This document shows, in pieces, positions 42,867-52,017 of a stretch of DNA of 64,000 nt; within the stretch, counting starts at the first letter, position 1; every line of letters starts with the position of its first letter. This stretch comes from an uncultured Lachnospiraceae bacterium (GTDB taxonomy: Bacteria > Bacillota > Clostridia > Lachnospirales > Lachnospiraceae), in contig CAMXIK010000002.1 in NCBI GenBank assembly GCA_947243855.1, positions 101,417 to 165,416 on the forward strand. The letters are read 5' to 3'. The notes below the pieces were generated by a model. That model saw only the letters and a list, made by a program, of their open reading frames with translations, was not told where the DNA came from and did not search any database. Position numbers and translations under genes: made by a program.

Positions 42867-42904
42867 CTTAAAGTTTTTTCTCTATTCAGCCGATAAACTT
42901 TAAG
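42867..42904 (+). terminator. Weak inverted repeat after the toxin-like gene
   Basis: CTTAAAGTTT (42867-42876) with AAACTTTAAG (42895-42904), a perfect 10-bp A/T-rich stem but an 18-base loop, with a T-run (42874-42879) inside the loop side. It may be a weak terminator of the Panacea operon. Confidence 0.4.
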
Positions 42905-42939
42905 ATGTCACTTTACATTTGACAGGACGGTCCGAGACC

Positions 42940-44307
42940 ATGAGAAAATCACAGAAAAATCAGATATTGGATGCGCTCGGACTGTTGGACAGGGCGCATG
43001 ACGCCATAAAAAAGGCAATAGAGACGGGAAATCAGGAAGCAGCGTTTACGCTTTTAGAGCAGTGTCAGGACAGCGCAATCCAGATTGGCGGTATGATTGA
43101 GGAGGCCGAAGGGGAGGAGTTTGCCACAGTCGGTCTTTTGGAGCATTATTGCGAACAGCTTTACCAGACCTATGAGCTGATCCGGCAGCAGCAGTCTGTT
43201 TCCAGCGGTAAACTCTATAAAAATCTGCGAAAAGACCTGATCCGGATTGAGAATAGCGTGAAAAACGATATTTTGGTAAGGAAGAGCGCGGTGTTTCTGC
43301 CCTACAAGGCTTCCATGTGGGACAGCCTTGAGAGCGTGTGGAGGACGGCGGACGCCGATCCCGATTGCGACGCGTATGTGATTCCGATTCCTTACTTTGA
43401 TAAAAACCCTGATGGGAGTCTGGGGCAGATGCATTACGAGGGAGATCAGTACCCCAAGGATGTGCCGATTACCCGCTATGACGAGTACGATCTGCAAGCG
43501 CAGCGCCCGGATGTCATTTATATTCATAATCCCTATGATGAATGCAACCATGTGACCAGCGTACACCCTTATTTTTATGCGAGGGACTTGAAAAGTTATA
43601 CAGATAAATTAGTATATATACCATATTTTATATTGGAGGAGATCGAACCGGATAATCAGGCGGCCATTGATAGAATGAAGCATTTTTGTTTCACACCGGG
43701 AACGATCTACGCCGATCAGGTGATTGTCCAGTCGGAAAATATGCGGCAGATTTATATCAATGAATACATGAAAGCCGCGAAAGAAATGGGCCTTGGCGGA
43801 GAACATACGGACAGAAAGTTTCTGGAACAAAAGTTCAAGGGGACGGGTTCGCCGAAGATTGATAAGGTGTTGCATACCAAGAAGGAAGATTTGGAGATTC
43901 CGGGGGAATGGCTGAAAATTATTGAGAAGCCGGACGGGAGCTGGAAGAAGATCATTTTCTATAATACCAGTGTGAGCGCATTGTTACAGCATAGTGATAA
44001 GATGCTGGAAAAGATGGAGTCGGTGTTTGAGACATTCAAGAACAACAAAGACGAGGTGGCGTTATTATGGCGTCCGCACCCGTTGATTCAGGCGACGATC
44101 GAGAGCATGAGGCCGCAACTTTGGGCGGAGTATCAGCAGATCAAAGACAGATATATAGAAGAGGGCTGGGGGATTTATGACGATACGCCGGATGTGGATC
44201 GGGCGGTGGTGCTCTCTGATGCGTATTATGGGGATTGGAGCAGCGTGGTGCAGCTTTGCAAGGAAAAGGGGATACCAATGATGATACAAGATGTGGCAGC
44301 GGAATAG
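42940..44307 (+). CDS. CDP-glycerol glycerophosphotransferase-like protein
   Basis: 455 residues. Residues 1-110 are helical and coiled-coil-like. The rest is a GT-B-type fold: KNDILVRKSAVFLPYKASMW, RPDVIYIHNPYDECNHVTSV, IIFYNTSVSALLQHSDKML, then LLWRPHPLIQATIESM and VVLSDAYYGDWSSVVQLC. WRPHP and SDAYYGDWSS are the conserved patterns of the CDP-glycerol:poly(glycerophosphate) transferase family, which builds teichoic-acid-like polymers. It is the first gene of the surface-glycan block and may work with the CDP-sugar-type cytidylyltransferase at 63030. Confidence 0.82.
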   Translation: MRKSQKNQILDALGLLDRAHDAIKKAIETGNQEAAFTLLEQCQDSAIQIGGMIEEAEGEEFATVGLLEHYCEQLYQTYELIRQQQSVSSGKLYKNLRKDLIRIENSVKNDILVRKSAVFLPYKASMWDSLESVWRTADADPDCDAYVIPIPYFDKNPDGSLGQMHYEGDQYPKDVPITRYDEYDLQAQRPDVIYIHNPYDECNHVTSVHPYFYARDLKSYTDKLVYIPYFILEEIEPDNQAAIDRMKHFCFTPGTIYADQVIVQSENMRQIYINEYMKAAKEMGLGGEHTDRKFLEQKFKGTGSPKIDKVLHTKKEDLEIPGEWLKIIEKPDGSWKKIIFYNTSVSALLQHSDKMLEKMESVFETFKNNKDEVALLWRPHPLIQATIESMRPQLWAEYQQIKDRYIEEGWGIYDDTPDVDRAVVLSDAYYGDWSSVVQLCKEKGIPMMIQDVAAE

Positions 44308-44364
44308 CCGTATATTTTACCAGTGAGATGAAATGAAAATATAGGTTTAGAAAGAGCTAATAAT

Positions 44365-45483
44365 ATGACAACAAAAATTTTGGTTACAAAATCTTCTATG
44401 CCGCCTTATGAAGAGTATATAGAGGCAATAAAGCCGCTTTGGGATACGCATTGGCTTACCAATATGGGGATTTATCATAAGCAGCTAGAAGGTGAACTGC
44501 GCGATTTTTTGAATGTGAAGGAATTATCTTTGATGGTAAACGGGCACATGGCGCTGGAAATGGCAATCCAGATGATGGGGTTTCCGTCTGGGGCGGAGGT
44601 GATAACAACACCATTCACCTTTATATCTACGACCCATGCGATTGTGAGAAATAATTTAAAGCCAGTATTTTGCGACGTGAAAGATGCGGACGGAACAATA
44701 GATGAGACAAAAATTGAGGATTTGGTAACCGAGAATACCGTGGCAATCGTGCCAGTCCACGTATACGGGAATGTTTGTAATGTGGAGGAAATCCAGAGAA
44801 TTGCGGATAAATATAATTTAAAGGTAATTTATGATGCGGCTCATGCATTTGGGGTGAACTATAAAGGATTGGGAATTGGCAGCTATGGGGACGCATCAGT
44901 TTTCAGCTTTCATGCGACAAAGGTATTTAACACCATTGAGGGTGGAGCTGTGGCTTTTAAAGAACACCTATATTACGAAAAATTATATAATCTTAAAAAT
45001 TTCGGAATCCGGGGAGAAGAGCTTGTAACCTCTGTGGGCGCCAATGCGAAGATGAATGAGTTTTGTGCGGTCATGGGGCTTTGTAATATACGGCACTTAA
45101 AAGAAACGTTTCAAAGTCGTGAGGAACGGTATTCATTTTATAAAAAAGAGCTTTCCGGTATAAGGGGAATCCGTCTGTTTGAAGAAAAGGAGGCGGTAAC
45201 AAAAAACTATGCGTATTTTCCTGTTTGTATTACGGAGGAATATGGGCGAACGCGCGATGAAGTATACGACATGCTTGCAGAACAGGACATTCATGCCCGT
45301 AAATATTTTTATCCGTTGACGGCGGATCAGGCGTGTTTCAGAAACAAGTACAGGGATATGAACTTGTCTGTTGCAAGGACTTTGGCGAGCCAGATTCTAG
45401 TGCTGCCGTTTTGGGCGGATATGGAGTTCGATAAACTGCAATATATAGTAGATCTGCTTGGGAAATTTGGAGGAGCCATATGA
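44365..45483 (+). CDS. DegT/DnrJ/EryC1/StrS aminotransferase
   Basis: 372 residues, a PLP-dependent sugar aminotransferase. The PLP lysine is in SFHATKVFNTIEGGAVAFKE; VIYDAAHAFGVNYKGLGIGS and VIVPVHVYGNVCNV-like segments are also typical. It transfers an amino group to a nucleotide-linked keto sugar (or a free small ketone) for surface glycans. The substrate-building genes that usually accompany it (dTDP- or UDP-sugar dehydratases) are absent from this window, which is notable. The 3' end overlaps the ATP-grasp gene by 4 bases. Confidence 0.94.
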   Translation: MTTKILVTKSSMPPYEEYIEAIKPLWDTHWLTNMGIYHKQLEGELRDFLNVKELSLMVNGHMALEMAIQMMGFPSGAEVITTPFTFISTTHAIVRNNLKPVFCDVKDADGTIDETKIEDLVTENTVAIVPVHVYGNVCNVEEIQRIADKYNLKVIYDAAHAFGVNYKGLGIGSYGDASVFSFHATKVFNTIEGGAVAFKEHLYYEKLYNLKNFGIRGEELVTSVGANAKMNEFCAVMGLCNIRHLKETFQSREERYSFYKKELSGIRGIRLFEEKEAVTKNYAYFPVCITEEYGRTRDEVYDMLAEQDIHARKYFYPLTADQACFRNKYRDMNLSVARTLASQILVLPFWADMEFDKLQYIVDLLGKFGGAI

Positions 45484-46697
45484 AAAAGGCATTAGTGTTG
45501 GCCGGGGGAATACCGCAGATTAGGTTAATTCAGGATCTGCAAAGCAGAGGATATTATGTGATATTGGCTGATTACAATAAATTACCTGTGGCGAGTCCGT
45601 ATGCAGATAAATTTTTACAAGAAAGTACATTGAATGTTGATGCGATGAGGCATATTGCTATATCAGAGCAGGTTGACTTAGTAACCACATGCTGTACGGA
45701 TCAGGCGCTGGCGGTTGCTTCCTTGTTGTCTCAGGAATTGGGACTACCGTGTTATGTGGATGGTAACACGGGAAAGACGGTTACTAACAAGCAGTATATG
45801 AAGAGTCGGTTTGCGGAATGGAACATACCGACAGCGGATTTTTGTATTGTTTCAGAAACCGAACCGGAAATAAAGATGGAATACCCTCTTATCGTGAAAC
45901 CGGTGGACTGCAACAGTTCAAAAGGTGTAACGAAGGTAAATTCAAAAGCAGAGTTGTATGCTGCGGTTCGGATTGCAAGGGAAATGAGCAGGACAAATAC
46001 GGCGATTGTGGAGAGATATATTGATGGATTTGAAGTTTCTATAGATGCATTTGTGATAAATAGGGAAGCAAAGATATTATGCCGATCGCTTACTGAGAAA
46101 ATCAAGAGTGAGGATAAATTTATCATCAATCGGGGCATTTACCCAGCGCCGATTACAAAGGAATTGGAAGATGAAATAGATTTGGTGGTTGAGAAAATTG
46201 TAGAGGCATTTTCGATAGATAACGGGCCGCTGTTAGTACAGCTTCTGGTAAAAGAGGAAGATATCTATGTGATAGAATTTAGCGCGAGAACCGGAGGATG
46301 TATCAAATATCATATGATTGAGCTTGCATCAGGTGTTGATGTGATCAAAGCAATGCTGGATGTTACGGAGGGAAAGCGTGTGAATCTGCCATATAGAAAA
46401 TCAAAGAAATCAGTTGTCAATGAGTTTTTATATGCAAATAATGGAGTGCTTTCACATTTGGAAGGCGTTGAGGAATGTAAACATCAAGGATGGGTTGAGG
46501 AGGTATTTGCGCTGAAAGCGAAAGGCGCAGTGGTGAAAAATCCAACATGTAGTGGCGATAGGGTAGCTGCATTAACATATGTCGCAGACAGCATGGAGGA
46601 ATATCGTAAGATGCGGGAAAAAACGATGAAACATTTGAAAGTCATGGACGAAAATGGAAGAAATCTGATTCGATACGATTTATTGGGGGATATGTAA
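45480..46697 (+). CDS. ATP-grasp ligase
   Basis: 405 residues. It has the three parts of ATP-grasp enzymes: an N-terminal Rossmann-like part (ALVLAGGIPQIRLIQDLQ), the glycine-rich ATP loop (YPLIVKPVDCNSSKGVTKV), and the metal site ending in VIEFSARTGGCIKYHMIEL. Such enzymes join a carboxylate to an amine or thiol through an acyl phosphate. Overlapping the aminotransferase gene suggests it acts on the amine made by that enzyme. Substrates are not predictable. Sequence resembles the carbamoyl-phosphate-synthase-like group used in surface-polymer and antibiotic pathways. Confidence 0.92.
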   Translation: MKKALVLAGGIPQIRLIQDLQSRGYYVILADYNKLPVASPYADKFLQESTLNVDAMRHIAISEQVDLVTTCCTDQALAVASLLSQELGLPCYVDGNTGKTVTNKQYMKSRFAEWNIPTADFCIVSETEPEIKMEYPLIVKPVDCNSSKGVTKVNSKAELYAAVRIAREMSRTNTAIVERYIDGFEVSIDAFVINREAKILCRSLTEKIKSEDKFIINRGIYPAPITKELEDEIDLVVEKIVEAFSIDNGPLLVQLLVKEEDIYVIEFSARTGGCIKYHMIELASGVDVIKAMLDVTEGKRVNLPYRKSKKSVVNEFLYANNGVLSHLEGVEECKHQGWVEEVFALKAKGAVVKNPTCSGDRVAALTYVADSMEEYRKMREKTMKHLKVMDENGRNLIRYDLLGDM

Positions 46698-46703
46698 GTA
46701 CAT

Positions 46704-48068
46704 ATGGATAATCAGACAGATATTTTGCTGAGGAAAATAGATGAGCTATATAAGGCTGATGTACCGGAGCTTGTATATGAAAGGGCAAAACTGGCGCTTC
46801 TTGATTACATAGGAGTTACCCTTGCAGGCACAGAAGCTATGAAGGAAAAAGTGAAAGAATATTTTGCAGCTGCACAGCCGGAGGCTGGAATATTTACTGC
46901 AATTGGCGTGTCAACAAAGTGCAATTTGAAAGATGCCGTTTTTTTAAACGGTTTGCATGCGCATGCCATGGATTTTGATGATGGGACAAACGCTGGCATT
47001 ATTCATCTTGGCTCTCCTGTTTTTTCTGTTTTGCTGCCTCTGACACAGCGTTGTCAGGCGGATATGAAAAAGCTGCTGCGCTCGGCCATAATCGGCTACG
47101 AGATGTCTTATACGCTGGCAACAACAATCCAGCCAAGACATAAGGAAATGGGTTATCATGCCACTGGAACATGCGGAGTATTGGGAGCTGCCGTTGCAGC
47201 CTCTTATTTGTTGGATTACAGCGAAGAGGAAAGGAAACGTGCGGTTGCTTTTGCTAGTGTGTCAGCATCAGGGATGCTGCAAGTATTGGACGACGGCTCG
47301 GAATTAAAACCTTATAACGTGGCGAAAGCTGCATTGCTTGGGCTTGTTGCCGTGCAAATGGCAAAATGTTCCTTTCAGGTTCATGCAAATCCGATCGGCG
47401 GGGAGCGGGGATTTTTGCAGATGATGGCCGGGGATGCTTCAATCAGGGTTAAGAGTCCGAAGCAGGAGGGAAGATATGCAATAGAGAGGGCTTATGTGAA
47501 ACCCTATGCGGCCTGTAGATATTGTCATCCGGCAATCGATGCGGCGATACAAATACATAAAGCCGGCACGGTCAAGATAACCAATATCGAAAAGATTTTG
47601 GTAAAGACGTATGCGCTTGCCGTAAACAAGCATGATCACACGGTAATACCGACGGCCGCGTCTGCCAAGATGAGCATTCCATACGGCGTTTCCGTGGGGT
47701 TATTATACGGAAAGGCAGGGTTTGAACAATATCAGGAAAAATATCTTCATCTTGCGGATATGGAAAAATTGATACAGAAGATTTCCGTGGAAGCAGATAA
47801 GGATATGACAGATGCATTTCCGCAGCGTACATATGCAAAAGTTGAGATTTGGATGAAAGATGGCGGAAAAATGGAAAAAAGGGTTTCATTACCAAAAGGC
47901 GAGCCGGAGAATCCGTTGACTCCGGACGAGTTTTATAAACGGTTTGAGGAACTGTTGGTGTATGGCGGAAAAACAGCGGGCGATGCGGAACAGATTTGGG
48001 AATGCGTAATACGGGAGCGGGATATCAGAAACTTATTGGCAGGGCTTGGAGGAAGGTGCTTTGGATAG
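46704..48068 (+). CDS. MmgE/PrpD family protein
   Basis: 454 residues, soluble. The family pattern is clear: AKLALLDYIGVTLAGTEAMK, NGLHAHAMDFDDGTNAGIIH (the catalytic region), LRSAIIGYEMSYTLATTI, HATGTCGVLGAAVAASYLL and KPYAACRYCHPAIDAAIQI. Family members dehydrate 2-methylcitrate or decarboxylate cis-aconitate. Here, with no methylcitrate synthase or lyase of the propionate pathway nearby, it probably acts on another hydroxy-acid in the glycan-linked pathway. Its last 8 bases overlap the next gene. Confidence 0.93.
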   Translation: MDNQTDILLRKIDELYKADVPELVYERAKLALLDYIGVTLAGTEAMKEKVKEYFAAAQPEAGIFTAIGVSTKCNLKDAVFLNGLHAHAMDFDDGTNAGIIHLGSPVFSVLLPLTQRCQADMKKLLRSAIIGYEMSYTLATTIQPRHKEMGYHATGTCGVLGAAVAASYLLDYSEEERKRAVAFASVSASGMLQVLDDGSELKPYNVAKAALLGLVAVQMAKCSFQVHANPIGGERGFLQMMAGDASIRVKSPKQEGRYAIERAYVKPYAACRYCHPAIDAAIQIHKAGTVKITNIEKILVKTYALAVNKHDHTVIPTAASAKMSIPYGVSVGLLYGKAGFEQYQEKYLHLADMEKLIQKISVEADKDMTDAFPQRTYAKVEIWMKDGGKMEKRVSLPKGEPENPLTPDEFYKRFEELLVYGGKTAGDAEQIWECVIRERDIRNLLAGLGGRCFG

Positions 48069-49101
48069 TGCGGTAAAACTGATACAGGGGAATTATTGTT
48101 GTCGTTATCAGGGTAAAATGCTGTATGTAACCGAGCAAGGCTCATTACTTGCGGGACTGGAGCCGCAATCAGGAAAAATAGAAATCTTTCAGGCAGAACC
48201 CCTCAAAAACAGAATTTATAAATTGATGGTGGTGGATAATGCTGTATACGCAGTTGATATAAAAGGATATTGGATTGCGGAGTTGGTAATGGGTGAAACA
48301 AAGTACCGATATTATGAAACAGGCTGTCATAAGACGGATATAGGAAACGAAGCTTTCATCTGCGTATGGAATAAAAAAATACATCTGTTTGCGAATGACG
48401 GGGCGGAAGTGACGGTTTTTGATACGGCTACTAAGAAAATATGTAAAGACAGAATTGGACTGTGGGAAAAGGGGAAGACGCCGCGTTTTGATTGTGGATT
48501 TTTGGAGAAAGATGATTTTACATGGCTGTTTAGCGGCTCTATGAAATTGGTAATTAAATATGACATGAGGAAAAAAGAGATTGTGGATACACACAGCCTT
48601 CCTCAGTCAGAACAGGTTATGTTCGCTTGTCGGTTTGGCGAAAGTATTTTGGTTTTATGTGCGAATACAGTATACCAGATCGGTAGGAAAACGGAGGCAC
48701 TGTTTACAGTTCCGGAGACAGAGCCGTTGACAAAATTATGTCTTACAGAAAAAAACATATGGGTTTTGCCGGGGGACGGAGAACATATTTACCTTTATGA
48801 TTTGGAGACGGGGAGATACGAAAAGTATAACGATTATCCGTTAGATTTTCAATATGATATACCGAAAGGCTGGGGAAAATATACAAGCTATTGCGAAGAT
48901 GAGAATGCCTATTACTGGGTAATGCGTTCAAATAATTATTTCTTGCGGATTGATAAGGAAACAGGGCTAGGTACGTGGATATATCCGCAAAATATAAAAA
49001 AGGAATATTTGTTAAAAAGATACTATATTGAGGGGAAGAAAACGATATCGGAAAAAATACTTCCATTAGATGAATACTTAGAATGGATCATGCTGCTGTG
49101 A
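48061..49101 (+). CDS. Beta-propeller-like protein of unknown function
   Basis: 346 residues with no signal or membrane segment. It consists of short beta strands with repeating motifs such as YKLMVVDNAVYAVDIKGYW, ICVWNKKIHLFANDGAEVTV and KNIWVLPGDGEHIYLYDLE, suggesting a 6- or 7-bladed propeller. No family was recognised. TTG 48061 has GGAGGA 7 bases upstream and overlaps the end of the PrpD gene by 8; an in-frame TTG at 48046 lies on top of that ribosome site. It sits between the PrpD-like gene and the first radical SAM gene. Confidence 0.82.
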   Translation: MDSAVKLIQGNYCCRYQGKMLYVTEQGSLLAGLEPQSGKIEIFQAEPLKNRIYKLMVVDNAVYAVDIKGYWIAELVMGETKYRYYETGCHKTDIGNEAFICVWNKKIHLFANDGAEVTVFDTATKKICKDRIGLWEKGKTPRFDCGFLEKDDFTWLFSGSMKLVIKYDMRKKEIVDTHSLPQSEQVMFACRFGESILVLCANTVYQIGRKTEALFTVPETEPLTKLCLTEKNIWVLPGDGEHIYLYDLETGRYEKYNDYPLDFQYDIPKGWGKYTSYCEDENAYYWVMRSNNYFLRIDKETGLGTWIYPQNIKKEYLLKRYYIEGKKTISEKILPLDEYLEWIMLL

Positions 49102-49129
49102 GAAAGGCAGCTTAGAACAGGAGGGAAAA

Positions 49130-50527
49130 ATGAAATTTTGTAAGCGGCCTTTTGAGCAGATTTATGTAAGCGACAGTTATATTAAGACCTGTCCGTGGAC
49201 AAATTTAGAGCTGGGAAATCCGTTGGAAGAATCTATAGACAAGCTCTGGCATAATGATAAGGCGGAAGAAATTCGGGAATCTATTCGGGATGGAAGTTTC
49301 CGCTTTTGCAGGAAAGAGGAATGTCCATGGTGTGCCAGCGATCAGTTGGAAGAGGTTCCGGAGGAAGTGGGAAAAAACTATAGGGCGGAGGAAACGCCGA
49401 CGAACATGAATGTTTCCTATGACAGATTCTGCAATCATTCCTGTCCGTCTTGCCGGAGTCAAATATTTCGCCCGGATGAAGAATATGTGGAGCGCATGAA
49501 ACAGATGAAGGCGACAGTGCTCCCGATAGCCAACAGAACCCAAAGATTAAGCACTTGCGGAATGGGAGACTGTTTTTCCAGTCCATTTATTATGGAGTTT
49601 TTGCAGGAACTCAGACCAGAAAGGCCGGACTTTTATCTTTCGTTCGAGACAAACGGCGTTCTGGCTGATGAAAAGCATTGGGAGGCAATTCGGCATCTGC
49701 ATAAATACCCGATTAATTTTACGGTTACGCCCAATAGTTTTGAACGATATACATACCGTTATCTGTCTGGCGGACATGACACTTTGGAACTATGCAAGAA
49801 AAATTTGAAATTTATCAGTACCTTGCGGAAAGAAGGAAAAGTAGACAGCTTCAAAATCAATATGGTTGTGCAAGAAAGTAATTACTGTCAGATTCCAGAC
49901 TTTATTCAATACTGTCTTGACGAATATGATCCGGATATTATTCAGATTAAGCCGTTGAACCGGTGGTTTTGTCTGAATGCGGAAGGATATTGGTTTAAGA
50001 ATATTTTAAATCCATTACATCCTTATCATGAAAATTATCTTGCCGTAATGAATCATCCGATTTTACAGCATCCGAAGGTTTTTGATTGGACGACGGTCAG
50101 CCATGACCGGGCGGAGAAAAAGCACCCTGCCGCATATGATGAAAAGATAGTCGGACTGCTTTATGGCCTGTTGCAGAAAGAAAATTGCGGCCGGTATATT
50201 ACGGAAAGGTTGGAACAATTGCAGTGTAGAAAGGCAGCTATTTATGGCGCGTGGAAATACGGAGAATTAACGCATGCGTTACTTACAAAATCGCCCGAGT
50301 GTTCGGTTGTGTTTTTTATTGATAAATATAAAGGAGGAGGGCAAAATTTGCTATGCTGTGATTTGCCGATCCGTAAAGTATGGGGAGAAAATTTTAACGA
50401 GGTAGACGCTATCTTTATTTCCGTGCTTTCCTTGTATGAGGAGGTATCGAAGAATCTCCGGGACGGCGGATTTCAGGGAAAGATTTTGTCTTTGCTGGAT
50501 TTAATTAATCAGGGGGATGCTGGATAA
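49130..50527 (+). CDS. Radical SAM protein with N-terminal SPASM-like Cys region and Rossmann tail
   Basis: 465 residues. The radical SAM C-x3-C-x2-C is at Cys 101, 105 and 108 (DRFCNHSCPSC). Before it, Cys 4, 21, 60, 65 and 68 form a SPASM-like pattern (FRFCRKEECPWC) that in ordinary SPASM proteins follows the radical SAM core, so the order is inverted. Typical barrel strands follow (LSFETNGVLADEKHWE, VTPNSFERYTYRYLSGGHD). The last 100 residues are a Rossmann-like tail (KAAIYGAWKYGELTHALL). The enzyme would use a 5'-deoxyadenosyl radical on an unknown substrate, perhaps a sugar or peptide. AGGAGGG precedes the start. A paralogue is at 54158. Confidence 0.9.
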   Translation: MKFCKRPFEQIYVSDSYIKTCPWTNLELGNPLEESIDKLWHNDKAEEIRESIRDGSFRFCRKEECPWCASDQLEEVPEEVGKNYRAEETPTNMNVSYDRFCNHSCPSCRSQIFRPDEEYVERMKQMKATVLPIANRTQRLSTCGMGDCFSSPFIMEFLQELRPERPDFYLSFETNGVLADEKHWEAIRHLHKYPINFTVTPNSFERYTYRYLSGGHDTLELCKKNLKFISTLRKEGKVDSFKINMVVQESNYCQIPDFIQYCLDEYDPDIIQIKPLNRWFCLNAEGYWFKNILNPLHPYHENYLAVMNHPILQHPKVFDWTTVSHDRAEKKHPAAYDEKIVGLLYGLLQKENCGRYITERLEQLQCRKAAIYGAWKYGELTHALLTKSPECSVVFFIDKYKGGGQNLLCCDLPIRKVWGENFNEVDAIFISVLSLYEEVSKNLRDGGFQGKILSLLDLINQGDAG

Positions 50528-50697
50528 GCTTAACGGTATGGCTGCTATTTCCATTGTGGATCTTAGGTCTGGCAAAACAGATTTATAATTGTACAGCCGA
50601 CTCAAAGAGATCTCTAATTTGGAATTTACAAGTATGTGGCGTGCAATCAGTATGGAAACATGGTGCCAGTTATTTTTAGACAGGAAAGGATTTGCTG

Positions 50698-52017
50698 ATG
50701 ACAGAGCATAATGAAGTGGGACAGATGGAGCCGCTGGTATCGGTACTTTCTCTTACCTATAATCAGGCGGAATATGTGGAGGATATGCTGGAGGGATTCC
50801 TAAAACAGAAGACTACATTTCCAGTAGAATATATTATCCATGATGATGCGTCGACTGACGGGACAAAGGAAATCCTGAAGCGGTATGAGGAAAGCTATCC
50901 GGGAAAATTTCAAATAATTTATGAGAATGAAAACCAATGGAGTAAGGGGGTTAAAATCACACGAAATATACTGCTGCCCAAAGCAAGGGGAAAGTATATC
51001 GCATTTTGTGAAGGAGATGATTTCTGGATTGATAGAAATAAGCTGCAAAAGCAGGCAGACTATTTAGAAACGCATTCCGATTGTGTTTGTGTAGCGCACA
51101 ATGCCTTGATGTGGGACTGTGAAAATAACGTGATAGGAGCGATGGATGTTTTTGATTCTGAAAGAGTTTTGACTGCAAGAGATATTATTGACAGACAGCA
51201 TCCGTCGCTGGCAACTGCTTCAAAGATGCATCGAAAGGAAATGCTGTTTTTACCCAGACTGTTTCTTGAATGTGGAGAGGTCGGGGATATGCCGACGGAT
51301 TTTTATACGTTTACAAAAGGGAAGATGTTTTATTCGGATGAAATCATGTCTATCTATCGGTATAAAAGTAAGGGTTCATGGTCGAAAAGGGTAGATAGTG
51401 ACATTAAAAATTTGATTAAGTGGAGCGCTGTCAGGTGCTCTTTTCTCAGTAAATATAATGCGTATACGCGTGGTGATTATGAATTATATGTAAGTATTTA
51501 TATGACTAGATCGGTACAAAATGTCATAGACTGGCTGGATCGGGCTGGAATGAGTGAAGAATTGTTTTTGCAGGCATTTTATGAAGTGCAAGAAAACACA
51601 AACGGGCATGATGTGGCATTGCAGGAGATAGAGCGGGTGGTCTCGCTTCTGCTTTATGGAAAAGAGGAGAAGTTTTCTGCGCAGTTAAAGGGGCTAAAGG
51701 CAAAAAAGTTTTATTTATATGGGGCAGGCAATTACGGACATATGCTTGCAAACTTTTTTCGGGTAAACGAGCTGGATTTTGAGGGTTTTGTTGTAGGGGA
51801 TACCAGCAAAAATCCTTCAGAAGCAGCAGGGAAAAAGGTGATTGGTATTGTAGATTATGAGCGCATAAAAGAGGAGTCCATTCTCATCATTGCATTGGGC
51901 AGTACCCATTGGGAGGAGGTTTCCCATACGCTGCGTGAGCATGGAATCAGCGAGTATATTTATCCGATTTTGGTAAATCCTTACACATCTTATGAGGAGA
52001 TAAAAAATTATGGGTAA
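50698..52017 (+). CDS. Family 2 glycosyltransferase with C-terminal Rossmann-like domain
   Basis: 439 residues. The GT-A part has VSVLSLTYNQAEYVEDMLEG, IIHDDASTDGTKEILKRYEE and the metal motif CEGDDFWID. After about residue 325 a separate domain begins with KKFYLYGAGNYGHMLANFF, a G-x-G-x-x-G nucleotide-binding start, and runs to the end. ATG 50698 is preceded by AGGAAAGG; a TTG at 50692 is an alternative. It overlaps the next glycosyltransferase by 8 bases. About 170 bases before it, after the radical SAM gene, hold no gene. Confidence 0.92.
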   Translation: MTEHNEVGQMEPLVSVLSLTYNQAEYVEDMLEGFLKQKTTFPVEYIIHDDASTDGTKEILKRYEESYPGKFQIIYENENQWSKGVKITRNILLPKARGKYIAFCEGDDFWIDRNKLQKQADYLETHSDCVCVAHNALMWDCENNVIGAMDVFDSERVLTARDIIDRQHPSLATASKMHRKEMLFLPRLFLECGEVGDMPTDFYTFTKGKMFYSDEIMSIYRYKSKGSWSKRVDSDIKNLIKWSAVRCSFLSKYNAYTRGDYELYVSIYMTRSVQNVIDWLDRAGMSEELFLQAFYEVQENTNGHDVALQEIERVVSLLLYGKEEKFSAQLKGLKAKKFYLYGAGNYGHMLANFFRVNELDFEGFVVGDTSKNPSEAAGKKVIGIVDYERIKEESILIIALGSTHWEEVSHTLREHGISEYIYPILVNPYTSYEEIKNYG

